Counted from the stretch's first letter, positions 22,643 through 34,037 are shown. The stretch: 64,000 nt of DNA from Bolinopsis microptera (GCF_026151205.1 NC_087082.1:20360494-20424493); one strand, 5' to 3'. Notes: generated by a model not told the origin, from the letters alone. Numbers and translations: made by a program.

Positions 22643-25600
22643 GTAAGTCATTAATGTTTCTATACTAACACCGTTAACTTAGTAACGAAATGACATCATT
22701 ATTACCATAAATCTCAAATGTAAATCAACAATTATCAATAATAACCTGAAAGTAACCCCTTGTTCCCCTGCAGTCGCCCGAAGACAGCCCAAGTACCCAG
22801 CCGTCAGACTAAGCCAACCAGCGGCTCACAATCCCAACCTGTTACCCCGGATACCAGCCGGACCCCACGTGCAGTGAGCAGTATGAGTTACAAGATACAC
22901 AAACAACCTAGTGCTGAGGAGAATAATGCTGACACCGCCATGTTCACCATGCCTAAAATAGGTTGGAGTTTAGCTTGCTTAATTGCTCATTTTCACTCCC
23001 AAACTTAGTTGTCATTGGGTTATTCGAATTTGTAAATCACTTAAACCCTTACTTGCTTCTGCTCCATGGTAAATCCTCATGAATTAATGTTTCACTATAA
23101 TAATTTGAATTAACATATTATGGTAACCCAGGGAGATCAGCCCGACATATTGCGTCACGTGGTTCCCCTAATACTGATCATGTGTACCAAGTAACCTAGT
23201 AACCTATTAACCTAGTAACCTAGTAACCTAGTAACCTAGAAACCTAGTAACCTAGTAACCTAGTAACCTAGTAACCTAGTAACCTAGTAACCTAGTAACC
23301 TAGTAACCTAGTAACCTAGTAACCTAGTAACCTAGTAACCTAGTAACATAGTAACATAGTAACCTAGTAACATAGTAACCTAGTAACCTAGTAACCTAGT
23401 AACCTAGTAACCTAGTAACCTAGTAACCTAGTAACCTAGTGACCTAGTGACCTAGTAACCTAGTTACCTAGTAACCTAGTAACCTAGTAACCTAGTTACC
23501 TAGTAACCTAGTCACCTAGTAACCTAGTAACCTAATAACCTAGTAACCTAGTAACCTAGTAACCTAGTAACCTAGTAACCTAGTAACCTAGTAACCTAGT
23601 AACCTAGTAACCTAGTAACCCAGTAACCTAGTAACCTAGTAACCTAGTAACCTAGTAACCTAGTAACCTAATATCGTAACCCAGGGAGATCAGCCCGGCA
23701 TATTGCGTCACGTGGTTCCCCTAAGACTGATCATGTGTACCACGAATACGGCCCTCAGAAGGATAAACGCAGGATACTATCAGGTAATATCATTACTTTA
23801 TTCTTTTATTTCATAGAGTTTAAATTTCATGGTTTATGGTTCTAATGACATAGATTTTTTATTAATTCGTAGATTTTGTATTTTATAGTTAAATATACTT
23901 CTTTAAAATGTTTTTACCTTCGGCTTGGTGCAATTATTGATATTTATCGATGTATTTTTTATTATTTAAACGTTTATCGTTCCTTTAAGCAGCTTGAATG
24001 TTAGGCAAATAATACGGCACTTTAATTGGAAGGAAGTAATATTATATATTAATTGATTTCTCTGTAAACACAGCCTCATCAGAAATTATTTAAAAAATAT
24101 TAATGTCAGAAATATTAGTAATTCAAAGAGTTCTTGTAAGCATAAGTTCTTTAAGCTCTCTTATATTTTCAAAAGATAGAACTTATGTCAATTACCATAC
24201 CGAAGTTAGTCAAGCGAGCGTAGAAAAAAAAATAAAGGTTTAAAAATAAAAAGCGACCCATGATTTTCTTGCTCAAAATAACGAAAGCTGAATTCTGCAA
24301 AATAAATTGAAAACAAGCCCTTCACTGCCATTTGTATAAGATAATTCAAATCGTGATAAAATAAGTTTTTGGACAAATAAGTCTTGTTAATTTAAATGTC
24401 TATAGGTACCTTTTATAAGTTATCTATCTTAAGCTCTATAAGACGGGACAGGTGTTCTTGTCGTTTTAAACTGGCGTGTCCAAGCTTAGCGTTTCCACCT
24501 GCCGAGGTTTTGTCTGCCGTAATTCCACTTGTCTCTTCTTCTGTTCACCTGTTATAAATAAGTAATATATGTAAGTGGAAACTGGAAAGAGAAACACGGG
24601 CCTAAATAAGTGAATAGCTTAAAGCTATATGTAATTTGTGGAATTTACAACAACAAAGGTTCACCTGGTTGAAGCTGTCTTTGACCTAGTAACATAGTAA
24701 CATGGGGGAGAGCATGATGAGATGATCCACCAGGACGTATCTTTTGGAGCAAGAACTCCCTGAAGCTAGAGAGGGTGAGGCAGTAGATGAAGAAGTTAGA
24801 CATTACATTGATCATGGACAGGAACACGCTAACTCTATGCAGATGGGAAGGACTTGTAAGATGATGGATATCAAGCACGAAGGAAACAGCGAGTGGCAGA
24901 GTGGAGATCAGGAAAACAGCAGCAGTCAGGACAACTGTTGCAACCCCTCGTAGGTTGACGCTACTTCTTCTCGCACGTGCAGCTCTTCTAGCCACATCGA
25001 GAGTCAGCAGGGAGGCTATGATGACTATCAGGTTTGGAGCGACGGTAGTCAAGATGGTACCTATGGGTAGCATCTTTTTCCAAATATCACTGCTAAATCG
25101 GTATTCACAATCATATGTTCTGTAGTCGAAAAGCACATCTTCACTGCCAAGGAGGTAACACAGAAGAGGGTTTACAAGAGAAGATAACCAGATTACTGCA
25201 CACACTGTATGAAACCTCCTTCTTGACCAACTGCCTGCTCGAAGAGGGAACTTCAGGGTGAGGTACTTGGAAGTGACTAATGTAGGGATGAGGTACCTAC
25301 CACATGACCCAACCCAGTAGGAGAATAATGGTTTCACCAGACATAAGGTGTCTCCTAGGACCCAGGAGCCCGCAAAGAGCGATATTGTGTGGGGGAGGAT
25401 ATGTGTTATCGAGATCAACAGGTCGGACACTGCAATGTGCTGTATTATTGTGACTATGACCTTGTGCAGCTTGAAAGCTCCTCGTTGATTTGTTGCGTAA
25501 AGGATAACACTATCCCCAATGAGTGATGAAGCAGTGACGAAGGCGGTGTAGCAAGCCAAGGAGTACCTCTCTGCGTCACTATGGATACCAAAAGTGGCAT

Positions 25601-28600
25601 AGTCACTATAATTGTTTGAAGTGATCATGATGCATTTAACTCACACCATGCAAGTGACTCAAAAAGGGAAGCTCAAATGTTGGATCTAATTTTTTTAATC
25701 AATAATAATACTCATCACGACATCACTCATTGTACATCCTGTACAACCTGGCAAAGCTCCACTTTGACTTACAAGTCAACAAGCGCCTCTTTCTGAATAA
25801 TAAGACACGTATCAGTCCACGTCAACAGATCTCCACCAGCAAACTACTCAGAGTAACCATAGTAACTACTCAGAGCACAAATTGAGAAACAGAACCTTGT
25901 GTATTAGAACAGTATACAAGAATTTGGTAGGAAGATTTTAGATTTTAGATATTAATATTTTGACCTTTATACGCCTTTGCAGACTTTATATACATACAGG
26001 GGTGGCCCATAAGTGACTACCCACACGCAACCTCTTAATAACTCACGTAATTCGTCTCCAAATTGCACCAAAATTTCAGAGATTATAGATATGGGTCAAA
26101 CTTAGATTTCCTGAAAGTTTCGTAAGCCCCACCCAATTACAGTGGGCGTGGCGTGACACTCCCTCTTTTTCACTATTGTCTTCATAAAATGAGAACGCTT
26201 TAAGCTAAGAACTCAAAATTTTTTGCACACATTTGGCTTGATAATTGAAAACCTTTCCCAAAGTTTCAAGTTCATTGGTTAAAATATGGCTAAGTTATGA
26301 CCATTTCAAAACTCATCGGATACGTGATCCGAGCACTCAGTCAGTGATCTCGTCACTTGGTTAATGGCCTGTTTGGCTCACATGCACCGCTTGATTGGTT
26401 GCAGCCTGCTTATGGGCCGGCCTATACAGCTGACTGCACCTAAAACGCTATCACACGAATTTATGGTGGTGTCACCATTTCAGGGCTTGTTAGCCCTGCT
26501 AGTCACAGGTTCCTTACAATCAATAAAAAGGAATGAACCATCCATTGAATCATCGAACCGGGCCTACCGAATCACAAAGAAACACAAACTTTTAGACCGT
26601 GATTTCCAATCGAGGATAGATTTCGCCAACACATTCCTGTCCAAGCAGAATGTGGATCCCTACTTTGAGGACGAAATCTGGTACAGCGACAAGGCCATAT
26701 AAACGGATATGTCAACTCCCAGAATGCAATTCACTGGGGCTCTACTAGACCGGATGAAGTGGTGGAGAGAACGGCTTTTCCTGAAAAGTCACGATCTGGT
26801 TTTTATCCTAAAAATTTGTGTTTCCCTTTCTAGCAAAGTCATCATCGGTATCCAATCAAAGCCTAATGAACCTCATTAATACACGCTAACGCCTTACTCT
26901 TGATCAGATTGGGTGACGAGATCACTAATTGAGTGCAAATAGCACTGACTGAGTGCTCGGATCACATATCCGATGGATTTTAAAATGGTCATAACTCAGC
27001 CATATTTTAACCAATGAACTTGAAACTTTTGGAAAAGTTTTCAATTATCAAGCCAAATGTGTGCAAAAAATTTTGAGTTCTTAGCTTAAAGCGTTCTCAT
27101 TTTATGAAGACAATAGTGAAAAAGAGGGAGTGTCACGCCACGCCCACTGTAATTGGGCGTGGCTTACGAAACTTTCAGGAAATCTAAGTTTGACCCATAT
27201 CTATAATCTCTGAAATTTTGGTGCAATTTGGAGACGAATTACGTGAGTTATTAAGAGGTTGCGTGTGGGTAGTCACTTTTGGGCCACCCTGTATATATCA
27301 ATTTAAACCTCTCAACATTTCATAAATGGTCAAGATCACACATTTTCTATGGGTACAATTTCACAGAACTGTTGTTACTGTATGATAGAGGAATTTGTTT
27401 CCTTTGAATCAATCAAGCTAGATGAATTGTTGTAAATACTGAGATAAAAATATCAATTTACAGGCTATCGTCAAACATGTTGCAAGGCGTCATATTCAGT
27501 GACATAAGCCCTAAAAATTGTAAAAAGTTAGTAAAACCCAAAATTCCTTTAAAAATCTGAACACTCTTAAAACGGTAATAAAGTTAAAATTAAGATGTTA
27601 GGAGTAATGGAAGGCCAAAAGGATTTATAGTGTTAATTCCCAAAGGTTTTAAAGTCTTGATTACTGTATTATACAGTTTTTTTTTGTATTTTTGTACCAG
27701 CTATGTCAGCGCTAAACCCCATAGTAAATCTTTCTTATTGTGCTTTATGCTAATAATATTAGCTACTTATGCTAATATATTATATTACATAGTACATACT
27801 AATTATTAATACTGTGCAGCGCCAGAGAACGCCAATACTGGCTACAACACTATCCCTGCTGATCGGTCCTACAAACACACCAACACTCTTATAGACACTC
27901 AGAAGATACTTAGTCATATCTACAAGAACAGCAACAAAAACGGACGAACGTGAGTACATAAACTTAGATCAGCCCTTCAGTCAACATCCCTATCAATCAA
28001 GAGATTTGAAAACAAAGATTTGATAACTTATGTTAATTTGAGTGCAGAAAATAGATAGCGTAGATAGAATATCCACAGAACAATAAAGCCCAACCAGTAA
28101 CCGATCTAGGTATGTGATAAACGGGCGGACAGTGAGTGACGGTGGAGCAGGCACTACGGAGCCTAGCAACACGAATCATCAGCACGTGCAGCGGAAACTG
28201 AGCGCGCCGTGTCGCGGAAACGCGGAAAAACCTCGCTATTACATGTCCGGGAAACGGTCTAGTGATCTCAAGATCGATACCAGTACCAGGTATGTTAATA
28301 GAATTTTACTAAACTGGTGGATCATCTCCAGTTATCCAGTTAGCCAAGAAATCCTCTTTCTCTCTCTCCATGTCAAAAAATGACCATGTCCTCACTAGCC
28401 CATAATAGTCCACTTGTAGTCCATTCTAAGACCTGATTCGTTATTGACAGTGCGGTTACTGATATAAAGTTGATTCTATCTCCAACAACAGCCGTATTGC
28501 CAAACAGGTTAGCTTTTGCGTGAATAATATTCGTCTATTATGAAACCGAATCTAGATTATCTACATATCTTTGGCCGGCGAATTTATCTCTAAAATATTC

Positions 28601-31600
28601 AAGAACCCGTTTCAGTGAACAATCAGCCAAGTCGAACAAAACGCCCAGTCCCAAATCAGCACTGACCCGCTTGGTTGAGGAGAAGTACATAGACCATAAA
28701 CAGAGACACGCTTGGAGCTTCAAGTCTGATCGGAAGAAATCAGAGGACACCGTCAGGTAGTGTATAATGGAGCAAGACTGACTGGACACTTACAGAGTGT
28801 TAGTTTACTGACCGGACACTTACAGAGTGCTAGTTTACTGACCGGACACTTACAGAGTGCTAGTTTACTGACCGGACACTTACAGAGTGTTAGTTTACTG
28901 ACCGGACACTTACAGAGTGTTAGTTTACTGACCGGACATTGACAGAGTGCTAGTTTACTGACCGGACACTTACAGAGTGTTAGTTTACTGACCGGACACT
29001 TACAGAGTGTTAGTTTACTGACCGGACACTTACAGAGTGTTAGTTTACTGACCGGACACTTACAGAGTGCTAGTTTACTGACCGGACACTTACAGAGTGC
29101 TAGTTTACTGACCGGACACTTACAGAGTGTTAGTTTACTGACCGGACACTTACAGAGTGTTAGTTTACTGACCGGACACTTACAGAGTGTTAGTTTACTG
29201 ACCGGACACTTACAGAGTGCTAGTTTACTGACCGGACACTTACAGAGTGTTAGTTAACTGACCGGTCACTTACAGAGTGTTAGTTTACTGACCGGTCACT
29301 TACAGAGTGTTAGTTTACTGACAAACAGGAAATACTATGACAAACTTTAAGTTGTGGGGATTGAGTTGTGGGGATTGACAGACCGAAATGGAATACATGT
29401 CTGGACATTTTCTGACCGACTTGTGACTATAATAACATTGAAATTGATATCAAATTATCATTAAATGAAACTATTAAATTATCATTTTGAAATTTATATA
29501 AGGTCAATATTAAATTATTAAATCAGCAATCAGCATTTGATTGGTATAGCATAAAAAGTTGCAATGAATCAAAATCAGTTTAAAATTATTATTTTATTAA
29601 ACCACCATTGAAGTAACATTCAATTACCATCAAATTAACATTGAGTTTACATTAGCATTGAATCAATATTAGATTAGATTGTTATACATTTTATAATAGA
29701 TTATATATTTTTTAATGATGTATTTTTTTGGATATAATAACAAAGAAATCAAAGATACCAATTTTTAGAAACATTCTGGCTCATCACATGGAATGTTTTT
29801 TATTAATAGGAAAGGAGAGATTATGAGCGTCAATTCAAGGAGATTTATTAGAAACTTTCAATGAATTTCTGTCCGTTCGGATTGTCAATTCCTCTATTTT
29901 TCTGTTTAGGGTCCACCTCTATGTTTCAGTTTTAATAGACTTCGGAAAATTTAACAACAACTTTAATCCAAAAACAGCTCTAACTATTATTGGATTTCTC
30001 ATTGGGAGTTCTACTTCTTATATATTTAAGTTATTTATATCTTGCACAATCTCTAAGCTGACCATGCTGTCTTAACAGTTGGGCGAGGAGTAGAAACCGT
30101 CAGAACCGGAACGAGAAGAACAATCCGGAATTGCCCAACATCTCCCAGAAAGCCTGCGCTTCTCAAGTAAGCAAGGTGAGCTATTTCTTGTGTGTTTTTG
30201 CTTCTCAAGTAAGCAAGGTGAGCTATTTCTTGTGTGTTTTTGCTTCTCAAGTAAGCAAGGTGAGCTATTTCTTGTGTGTTTTTGCTTCTCAAGTAAGCAA
30301 GGTGAGCTATTTCTTGTGTGTTTTTGCTTCTCAATTAAGCAAGGTGAGCTATTTCTTGTGTGTTTTTGCTTCTCAAGTAGGCAAGGTGAGCTATTTCTTG
30401 TGTGTTTTTGCTTCTCAAGTAAGCAAGGTGAGCTATTTCTTGTGTGTTTTTGCTTCTCAAGTAAGCAAGGTGAGCTATTTCTTGTGTGTTTTTGCTTCTC
30501 AAGTAGGCAAGGTGAGCTATTTCTTGTGTGTTTTTGCTTCTCAAGTAAGCAAGGTGAGCTATTTCTTGTGTGTTTTTGCTTCTCAAGTAAGCAAGGTGAG
30601 CAATTTCTTGTGTGTTTTTGCTTCTCAAGTAAGCAAGGTGAGCTATTTCTTGTGTGTTTTTGCTTCTCAAGTAGGCAAGGTGAGCTATTTCTTGTGTGTT
30701 TTTGCTTCTCAATTAAGCAAGGTGAGCTATTTCTTGTGTGTTTTTGCTTCTCAAGTAAGCAAGGTGAGCTATTTCTTGTGTGTTTTTGCTTCTCAATTAA
30801 GCAAGGTGAGCTATTTCTTGTGTGTTTTTGCTTCTCAAGTAAGCAAGGTGAGCTATTTCTTGTGTGTTTTTGCTTCTCAAGTAAGCAAGGTGAGCTATTT
30901 CTTGTGTGTTTTTGCTTCTCAAGTAGGCAAGGTGAGCTATTTCTTGTGTGTTTTTGCTTCTCAAGTAAGCAAGGTGAGCTATTTCTTGTGTGTTTTTGCT
31001 TCTCAAGTAAGCAAGGTGAGCTATTTCTTGTGTGTTTTTGCTTCTCAAGTAGGCAAGGTGAGCTATTTCTTGTGTGTTTTTGCTTCTCAAGTAAGCAAGG
31101 TGAGCTATTTCTTGTGTGTTTTTGCTTCTCAAGTAAGCAAGGTGAGCTATTTCTTGTGTGTTTTTGCTTCTCAAGTAAGCAAGGTGAGCTATTTCTTGTG
31201 TGTTTTTGCTTCTCAAGTAGGCAAGGTGAGCTATTTCTTGTGTGTTTTTGCTTCTCAATTAAGCAAGGTGAGCTATTTCTTGTGTGTTTTTGCTTCTCAA
31301 GTAAGCAAGGTGAGCTATTTCTTGTGTGTTTTTGCTTCTCAAGTAGGCAAGGTGAGCTATTTCTTGTGTGTTTTTGCTTCTCAAGTAAGCAAGGTGAGCT
31401 ATTTCTTGTGTGTTTTTGCTTCTCAAGTAAGCAAGGTGAGCTATTTCTTGTGTGTTTTTGCTTCTCAAGTAAGCAAGGTGAGCTATTTTTTGTGTGTTTT
31501 TGCTTCTCAAGTAGGCAAGGTGAGCTATTTCTTGTGTGTTTTTGCTTCTCAATTAAGCAAGGTGAGCTATTTCTTGTGTGTTTTTGCTTCTCAAGTAAGC

Positions 31601-34037
31601 AAGGTGAGCTATTTCTTGTGTGTTTTTGCTTCTCAAGTAGGCAAGGTGAGCTATTTCTTGTGTGTTTTTGCTTCTCAATTAAGCAAGGTGAGCTATTTCT
31701 TGTGTGTTTTTGCTTCTCAAGTAAGCAAGGTGAGCTATTTCTTGTGTGTTTTTGCTTCTCAAGTAAGCAAGGTGAGCTATTTCTTGTGTGTTTTTGCTTC
31801 TCAAGTAAGCAAGGTGAGCTATTTCTTGTGTGTTTTTGCTTCTCAAGTAAGCAAGGTGAGCTATTTCTTGTGTGTTTTTGCTTCTCAAGTAAGCAAGGTG
31901 AGCTATTTCTTGTGTGTTTTTGCTTCTCAAGTAAGCAAGGTGAGCTATTTCTTGTGTGTTTTTGCTTCTCAAGTATGCAAGGTGAGCTATTTCTTGTGTG
32001 TTTTTGCTTCTCAAGTAAGCAAGGTGAGCTATTTCTTGTGTGTTTTTGCTTCTCAAGTAAGCAAGGTGGGCTATTTCTTGTGTGTTTTTGCTTCTCAAGT
32101 AAGCAAGGTGAGCTATTTCTTGTGTGTTTTTGCTTCTCAAGTATGCAAGGTGAGCTATTTCTTGTGTGTTTTTGCTTCTCAAGTAAGCAAGGTGGGCTAT
32201 TTCTTGTGTGTTTTTGCTTCTCAAGTAAGCAAGGTGAGCTATTTCTTGTGTGTTTTTGCTTCTCAAGTATGCAAGGTGAGCTATTTCTTGTGTGTTTTTG
32301 CTTCTCAAGTAAGCAAGGTGGGCTATTTCTTGTGTGTTTTTGCTTCTCAAGTAAGCAAGGTGAGCTATTTCTTGTGTGTTTTTGCTTCTCAAGTAAGCAA
32401 GGTGAGCTATTTCTTGTGTGTTTTTGCTTCTCAAGTAAGCAAGGTGAGCTATTTCTTGTGTGTTTTTGCTTCTCAAGTAAGCAAGGTGAGCTATTTCTTG
32501 TGTGTTTTTGCTTCTCAAGTAAGCAAGGTGAGCTATTTCTTGTGTGTTTTTGCTTCTCAAGTAAGCAAGGTGAGCTATTTCTTGTGTGTTTTTGCTTCTC
32601 AAGTAAGCAAGGTGAGCTATTTCTTGTGTGTTTTTGCTTCTCAAGTATGCAAGGTGAGCTATTTCTTGTGTGTTTTTGCTTCTCAAGTAAGCAAGGTGAG
32701 CTATTTCTTGTGTGTTTTTGCTTCTCAAGTAAGCAAGGTGAGCTATTTCTTGTGTGTTTTTGCTTCTCAAGTAAGCAAGGTGAGCTATTTCTTGTGTGTT
32801 TTTGCTTCTCAAGTAAGCAAGGTGAGCTATTTCTTGTGTGTTTTTGCTTCTCAAGTATGCAAGGTGAGCTATTTCTTGTGTGTTTTTGCTTCTCAAGTAA
32901 GCAAGGTGAGCTATTTCTTGTGTGTTTTTGCTTCTCAAGTAAGCAAGGTGAGCTATTTCTTGTGTGTTTTTGCTTCTCAAGTAAGCAAGGTGAGCTATTT
33001 CTTGTGTGTTTTTGCTTCTCAAGTAAGCAAGGTGAGCTATTTCTTGTGTGTTTTTGCTTCTCAAGTAAGCAAGGTGAGCTATTTCTTGTGTGTTTTTGCT
33101 TCTCAAGTAAGCAAGGTGAGCTATTTCTTGTGTGTTTTTGCTTCTCAAGTAAGCAAGGTGAGCTATTTCTTGTGTGTTTTTGCTTCTCAAGTAAGCAAGG
33201 TGAGCTATTTCTTGTGTGTTTTTGCTTCTCAAGTAAGCAAGGTGAGCTATTTCTTGTGTGTTTTTGTCCTACCCAGCAACTTGTCGTTACATCCCTCGTT
33301 GAGAAGGGATTTTCTTTGACAGGGTGCTGTGGATAGAAGTCAGTCTCAGGTGGCCGACTTCAAAATCAAATTTCTTGTGTGTTAATGATGAGTTGCCGAA
33401 AGGGTTTTCAGTTTAAGTTAGTCTCTGAGATCACTGGGAATATTTTCTTCTGGCCCCTTTTTATTTTTTATGAGTATTTTTTATTTCACAGAGGCCTAGT
33501 TAAAACAGTTAAGTTGCTCTGTTCATTTTATCAAGGCGAGTTCTGAGGACTAACGTACCTGTGAAATCCAAACAGAGCTCTATTTTTACCATGTTTGAAC
33601 TCGCCTGTATTATTCTATATCAAGTTAAGTTGCTAGTATCTCTCTGGTCTACAGTAGACCTATACAACATGTTCTTATAGATGCCTGGGAACAATGTCTA
33701 GTAGTGTAACCATGGTAACTAGTAGTGTAACTATGGTAACTAGCAGTGTAACCATGGTAACACAAGTAGTCCAGCTGATAAAGCCTGGGAACAATGTCTA
33801 ATAGCAGTGTAATCAGTACAGAAGTAGTCCAGCTGAGCGGTGTTGTTTAATTTCCACCATGTCTGACACACATTGCATGATCGCTACTTCGCAACTATAT
33901 CAGGCATATTCTCGAGTCTTTGATTAATTGAGTACATGATTTCTTGAGTTTTTAATTAATTGAGTACATTATTTCAGCAGCTGCACTTACTCCGGCAGCG
34001 GTTACAACAAGCACGCGAGGAGTACAACGTCAAGTGA
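22353..34037 (+). CDS. Unrecognised eight-exon gene, basic polar protein of 391 residues
   Basis: Join 22353-22642, 22774-22961, 23685-23783, 27820-27949, 28110-28289, 28616-28756, 30079-30166, 33978-34037. Phases agree at all seven junctions and total 392 codons including TGA. The protein starts MDKLKKNFKN, is rich in Ser, Thr, Asn, Lys and Arg, lacks visible membrane segments or signal peptide, and ends in an amphipathic stretch (LHLLRQRLQQAREEYNVK). I do not recognise the family; a cytoskeletal or scaffold role is only a guess. The start is the first ATG, but the frame is open upstream to a possible acceptor at 22311, so 22353 could be internal. The gene begins 310 bp after the kinase stop on the same strand. 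Confidence 0.65.
22774..22961 (+). CDS. Gene 2 exon 2
   Basis: Phase 2 in (completes Cys), phase 1 out; acceptor cccctgcag, weak donor gttgga. Encodes a Ser/Thr/Pro/Gln-rich stretch and AMFTMPKIG. The weak donor makes the 3' end less certain; unspliced reading continues to a stop at 23008. Confidence 0.6.
23132..23190 (+). pseudogene. Truncated duplicate of gene 2 exon 3
   Basis: Near-identical copy of the acceptor and first 59 bases of the exon at 23685. It ends at a possible donor (CAA|gtaacc), the first unit of the 8-bp array. Joined to the downstream copy it would shift the frame (ends phase 0, next exon expects phase 1), so it is either unused or a mutually exclusive variant. Confidence 0.6.
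23191..23672 (+). repeat. 8-bp (gtaaccta) array between two copies of gene 2 exon 3
   Basis: About 60 units of gtaaccta with scattered substitutions. The first unit forms the donor-like end of the truncated exon copy; the array ends shortly before the acceptor of the complete exon. Confidence 0.95.
23685..23783 (+). CDS. Gene 2 exon 3 (complete copy of a duplicated exon)
   Basis: 99 bp, phase 1 in and out, acceptor acccag, donor gtaata. Encodes RSARHIASRGSPKTD and YGPQKDKRRILS. Its acceptor and first 57-59 bases are duplicated at 23132-23190, with an 8-bp tandem array between. Confidence 0.65.
23784..24644 (+). other. Intron 3 of gene 2, part before receptor
   Basis: Strongly AT-rich; no feature seen apart from being downstream of the receptor's 3' end. 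Confidence 0.5.
24645..25628 (-). CDS. Intronless rhodopsin-family (class A-like) 7TM receptor, divergent
   Basis: 327 residues, single exon, antisense within intron 3 of gene 2. Seven hydrophobic segments at about residues 23-46, 57-79, 94-122, 139-160, 187-209, 228-251 and 264-284. C96 before TM3 and C174 in extracellular loop 2 fit the conserved disulfide. TM2 has IAVSDLL in place of LAxAD; TM7 has SNFFIYCLTLSSFREFL, a clear variant of NPxxY with a following helix 8. The DRY position reads TSKY, TM1 has GDSVIL in place of GN..V, and TM6 lacks CWxP. An NNYS glycosylation site lies near the N-terminus. Ligand unknown; lineage-specific expansions of intronless receptors are common in cnidarians and placozoans. 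The Met at 25628 leaves a normal short N-terminus. Confidence 0.85.
   Translation of the reverse strand: MITSNNYSDYATFGIHSDAERYSLACYTAFVTASSLIGDSVILYATNQRGAFKLHKVIVTIIQHIAVSDLLISITHILPHTISLFAGSWVLGDTLCLVKPLFSYWVGSCGRYLIPTLVTSKYLTLKFPLRAGSWSRRRFHTVCAVIWLSSLVNPLLCYLLGSEDVLFDYRTYDCEYRFSSDIWKKMLPIGTILTTVAPNLIVIIASLLTLDVARRAARARRSSVNLRGVATVVLTAAVFLISTLPLAVSFVLDIHHLTSPSHLHRVSVFLSMINVMSNFFIYCLTLSSFREFLLQKIRPGGSSHHALPHVTMLLGQRQLQPGEPLLL
25997..27291. mobile_element. Tc1/mariner-superfamily relic with ~350-bp terminal inverted repeats
   Basis: Starts cagggGTGGCCCATAAGTG and ends with the inverse of cagggtggcccaaaagtg; arms of about 350 bp match with few changes. Flanked by TA on both sides (25995-25996, 27292-27293), the Tc1/mariner target duplication. 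The interior (about 600 bp) holds a broken transposase piece. It sits in intron 3 of gene 2. Confidence 0.85.
26556..26800 (+). pseudogene. Broken Tc1/mariner DDE transposase fragment
   Basis: Reads NRAYRITKKHKLLDRDFQ, RIDFANTFLSKQ, EIWYSDKA, then after a disrupted region NGYVNSQNAIHWG and RPDEVVERTAFPEK. The order (R-x-FA, SDEA-like, GYVNxQN-x-x-WG) matches the middle DDE region of Tc3-like transposases. An in-frame TAA and a small gap break it; catalytic regions on both sides are gone. Confidence 0.75.
27294..27819 (+). other. Intron 3 of gene 2, part after transposon
   Basis: AT-rich with nothing recognised except the acceptor of exon 4 at its end. Confidence 0.5.
27820..27949 (+). CDS. 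Gene 2 exon 4
   Basis: 130 bp, phase 1 in, phase 2 out, acceptor tgtgcag, donor gtgagt. Encodes ENANTGYNTIPADRSYKHTN and DTQKILSHIYKNSNK. Follows the 4-kb intron that holds the receptor gene and the transposon. Confidence 0.7.
28110..28289 (+). CDS. Gene 2 exon 5
   Basis: 180 bp, phase 2 in and out, acceptor gatctag, donor gtatgt. Encodes INGRTVSDGGAGTTEPSN, HQHVQRKLSAPCRGN and YYMSGKRSSDLKID. Confidence 0.7.
28616..28756 (+). CDS. Gene 2 exon 6
   Basis: 141 bp, phase 2 in and out, acceptor gtttcag, donor gtagtg. Encodes EQSAKSNKTPSPKSALTRL and a Lys/Arg-rich helix (EEKYIDHKQRHAW). A 30-bp tandem array begins about 20 bases after the donor. Confidence 0.7.
28778..29322 (+). repeat. 30-bp array just after gene 2 exon 6 donor
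   Basis: About 18 units of actgaccggacacttacag plus agtgttagttt. Begins about 20 bases after the donor. Each unit contains an acceptor-like cttacag followed by agtg. Confidence 0.95.
29323..30078 (+). other. Intron 6 of gene 2, remainder
   Basis: AT-rich with many attaaat/caattatc stretches; no feature recognised. Confidence 0.5.
30079..30166 (+). CDS. Gene 2 exon 7, ends inside the first unit of a 42-bp array
   Basis: 88 bp, phase 2 in, phase 0 out. Encodes WARSRNRQNRNEKNNPEL and ISQKACASQ. Two donors nine bases apart, gtaagc at 30167 and gtgagc at 30176, keep the same phase. The exon's reading frame then stays open through all 74 downstream repeat units. Confidence 0.65.
30158..33265 (+). 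repeat. 42-bp array, 74 copies, each with gene 2 exon 7 end and two donors
   Basis: Each unit has gcttctcaa|gtaagcaag|gtgagc and then atttcttgtgtgttttt. No indels: 74 x 42 fits the span exactly. Variants are mainly gtaggc, gtatgc, attaagc and gtgggc. Being 14 codons long and stop-free, it is open in exon 7's frame and in two other frames. Confidence 0.97.
33266..33977 (+). other. Intron 7 of gene 2 after the array
   Basis: Includes short copies of the gtaactatggtaactagtagt repeat at about 33698-33763. A possible alternative acceptor cctacccag at 33279 would read 20 codons to a stop. Confidence 0.5.
33978..34037 (+). CDS. Gene 2 exon 8, C-terminal helix
   Basis: Acceptor tttcagcag (a NAGNAG site, so the first Gln may be optional), phase 0. 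Encodes QLHLLRQRLQQAREEYNVK then TGA. The stop codon overlaps a TGACGTCA motif. Confidence 0.65.
   Translation, partial: QLHLLRQRLQQAREEYNVK

Noticed and set aside
30190..33336. A 1048-residue open frame (CFSSKQGELFLV repeats) and antisense frames of up to 517 residues in the 42-bp array
   Set aside because: By-products of a stop-free 42-bp unit. Only the frame continuous with exon 7 has any claim to coding.
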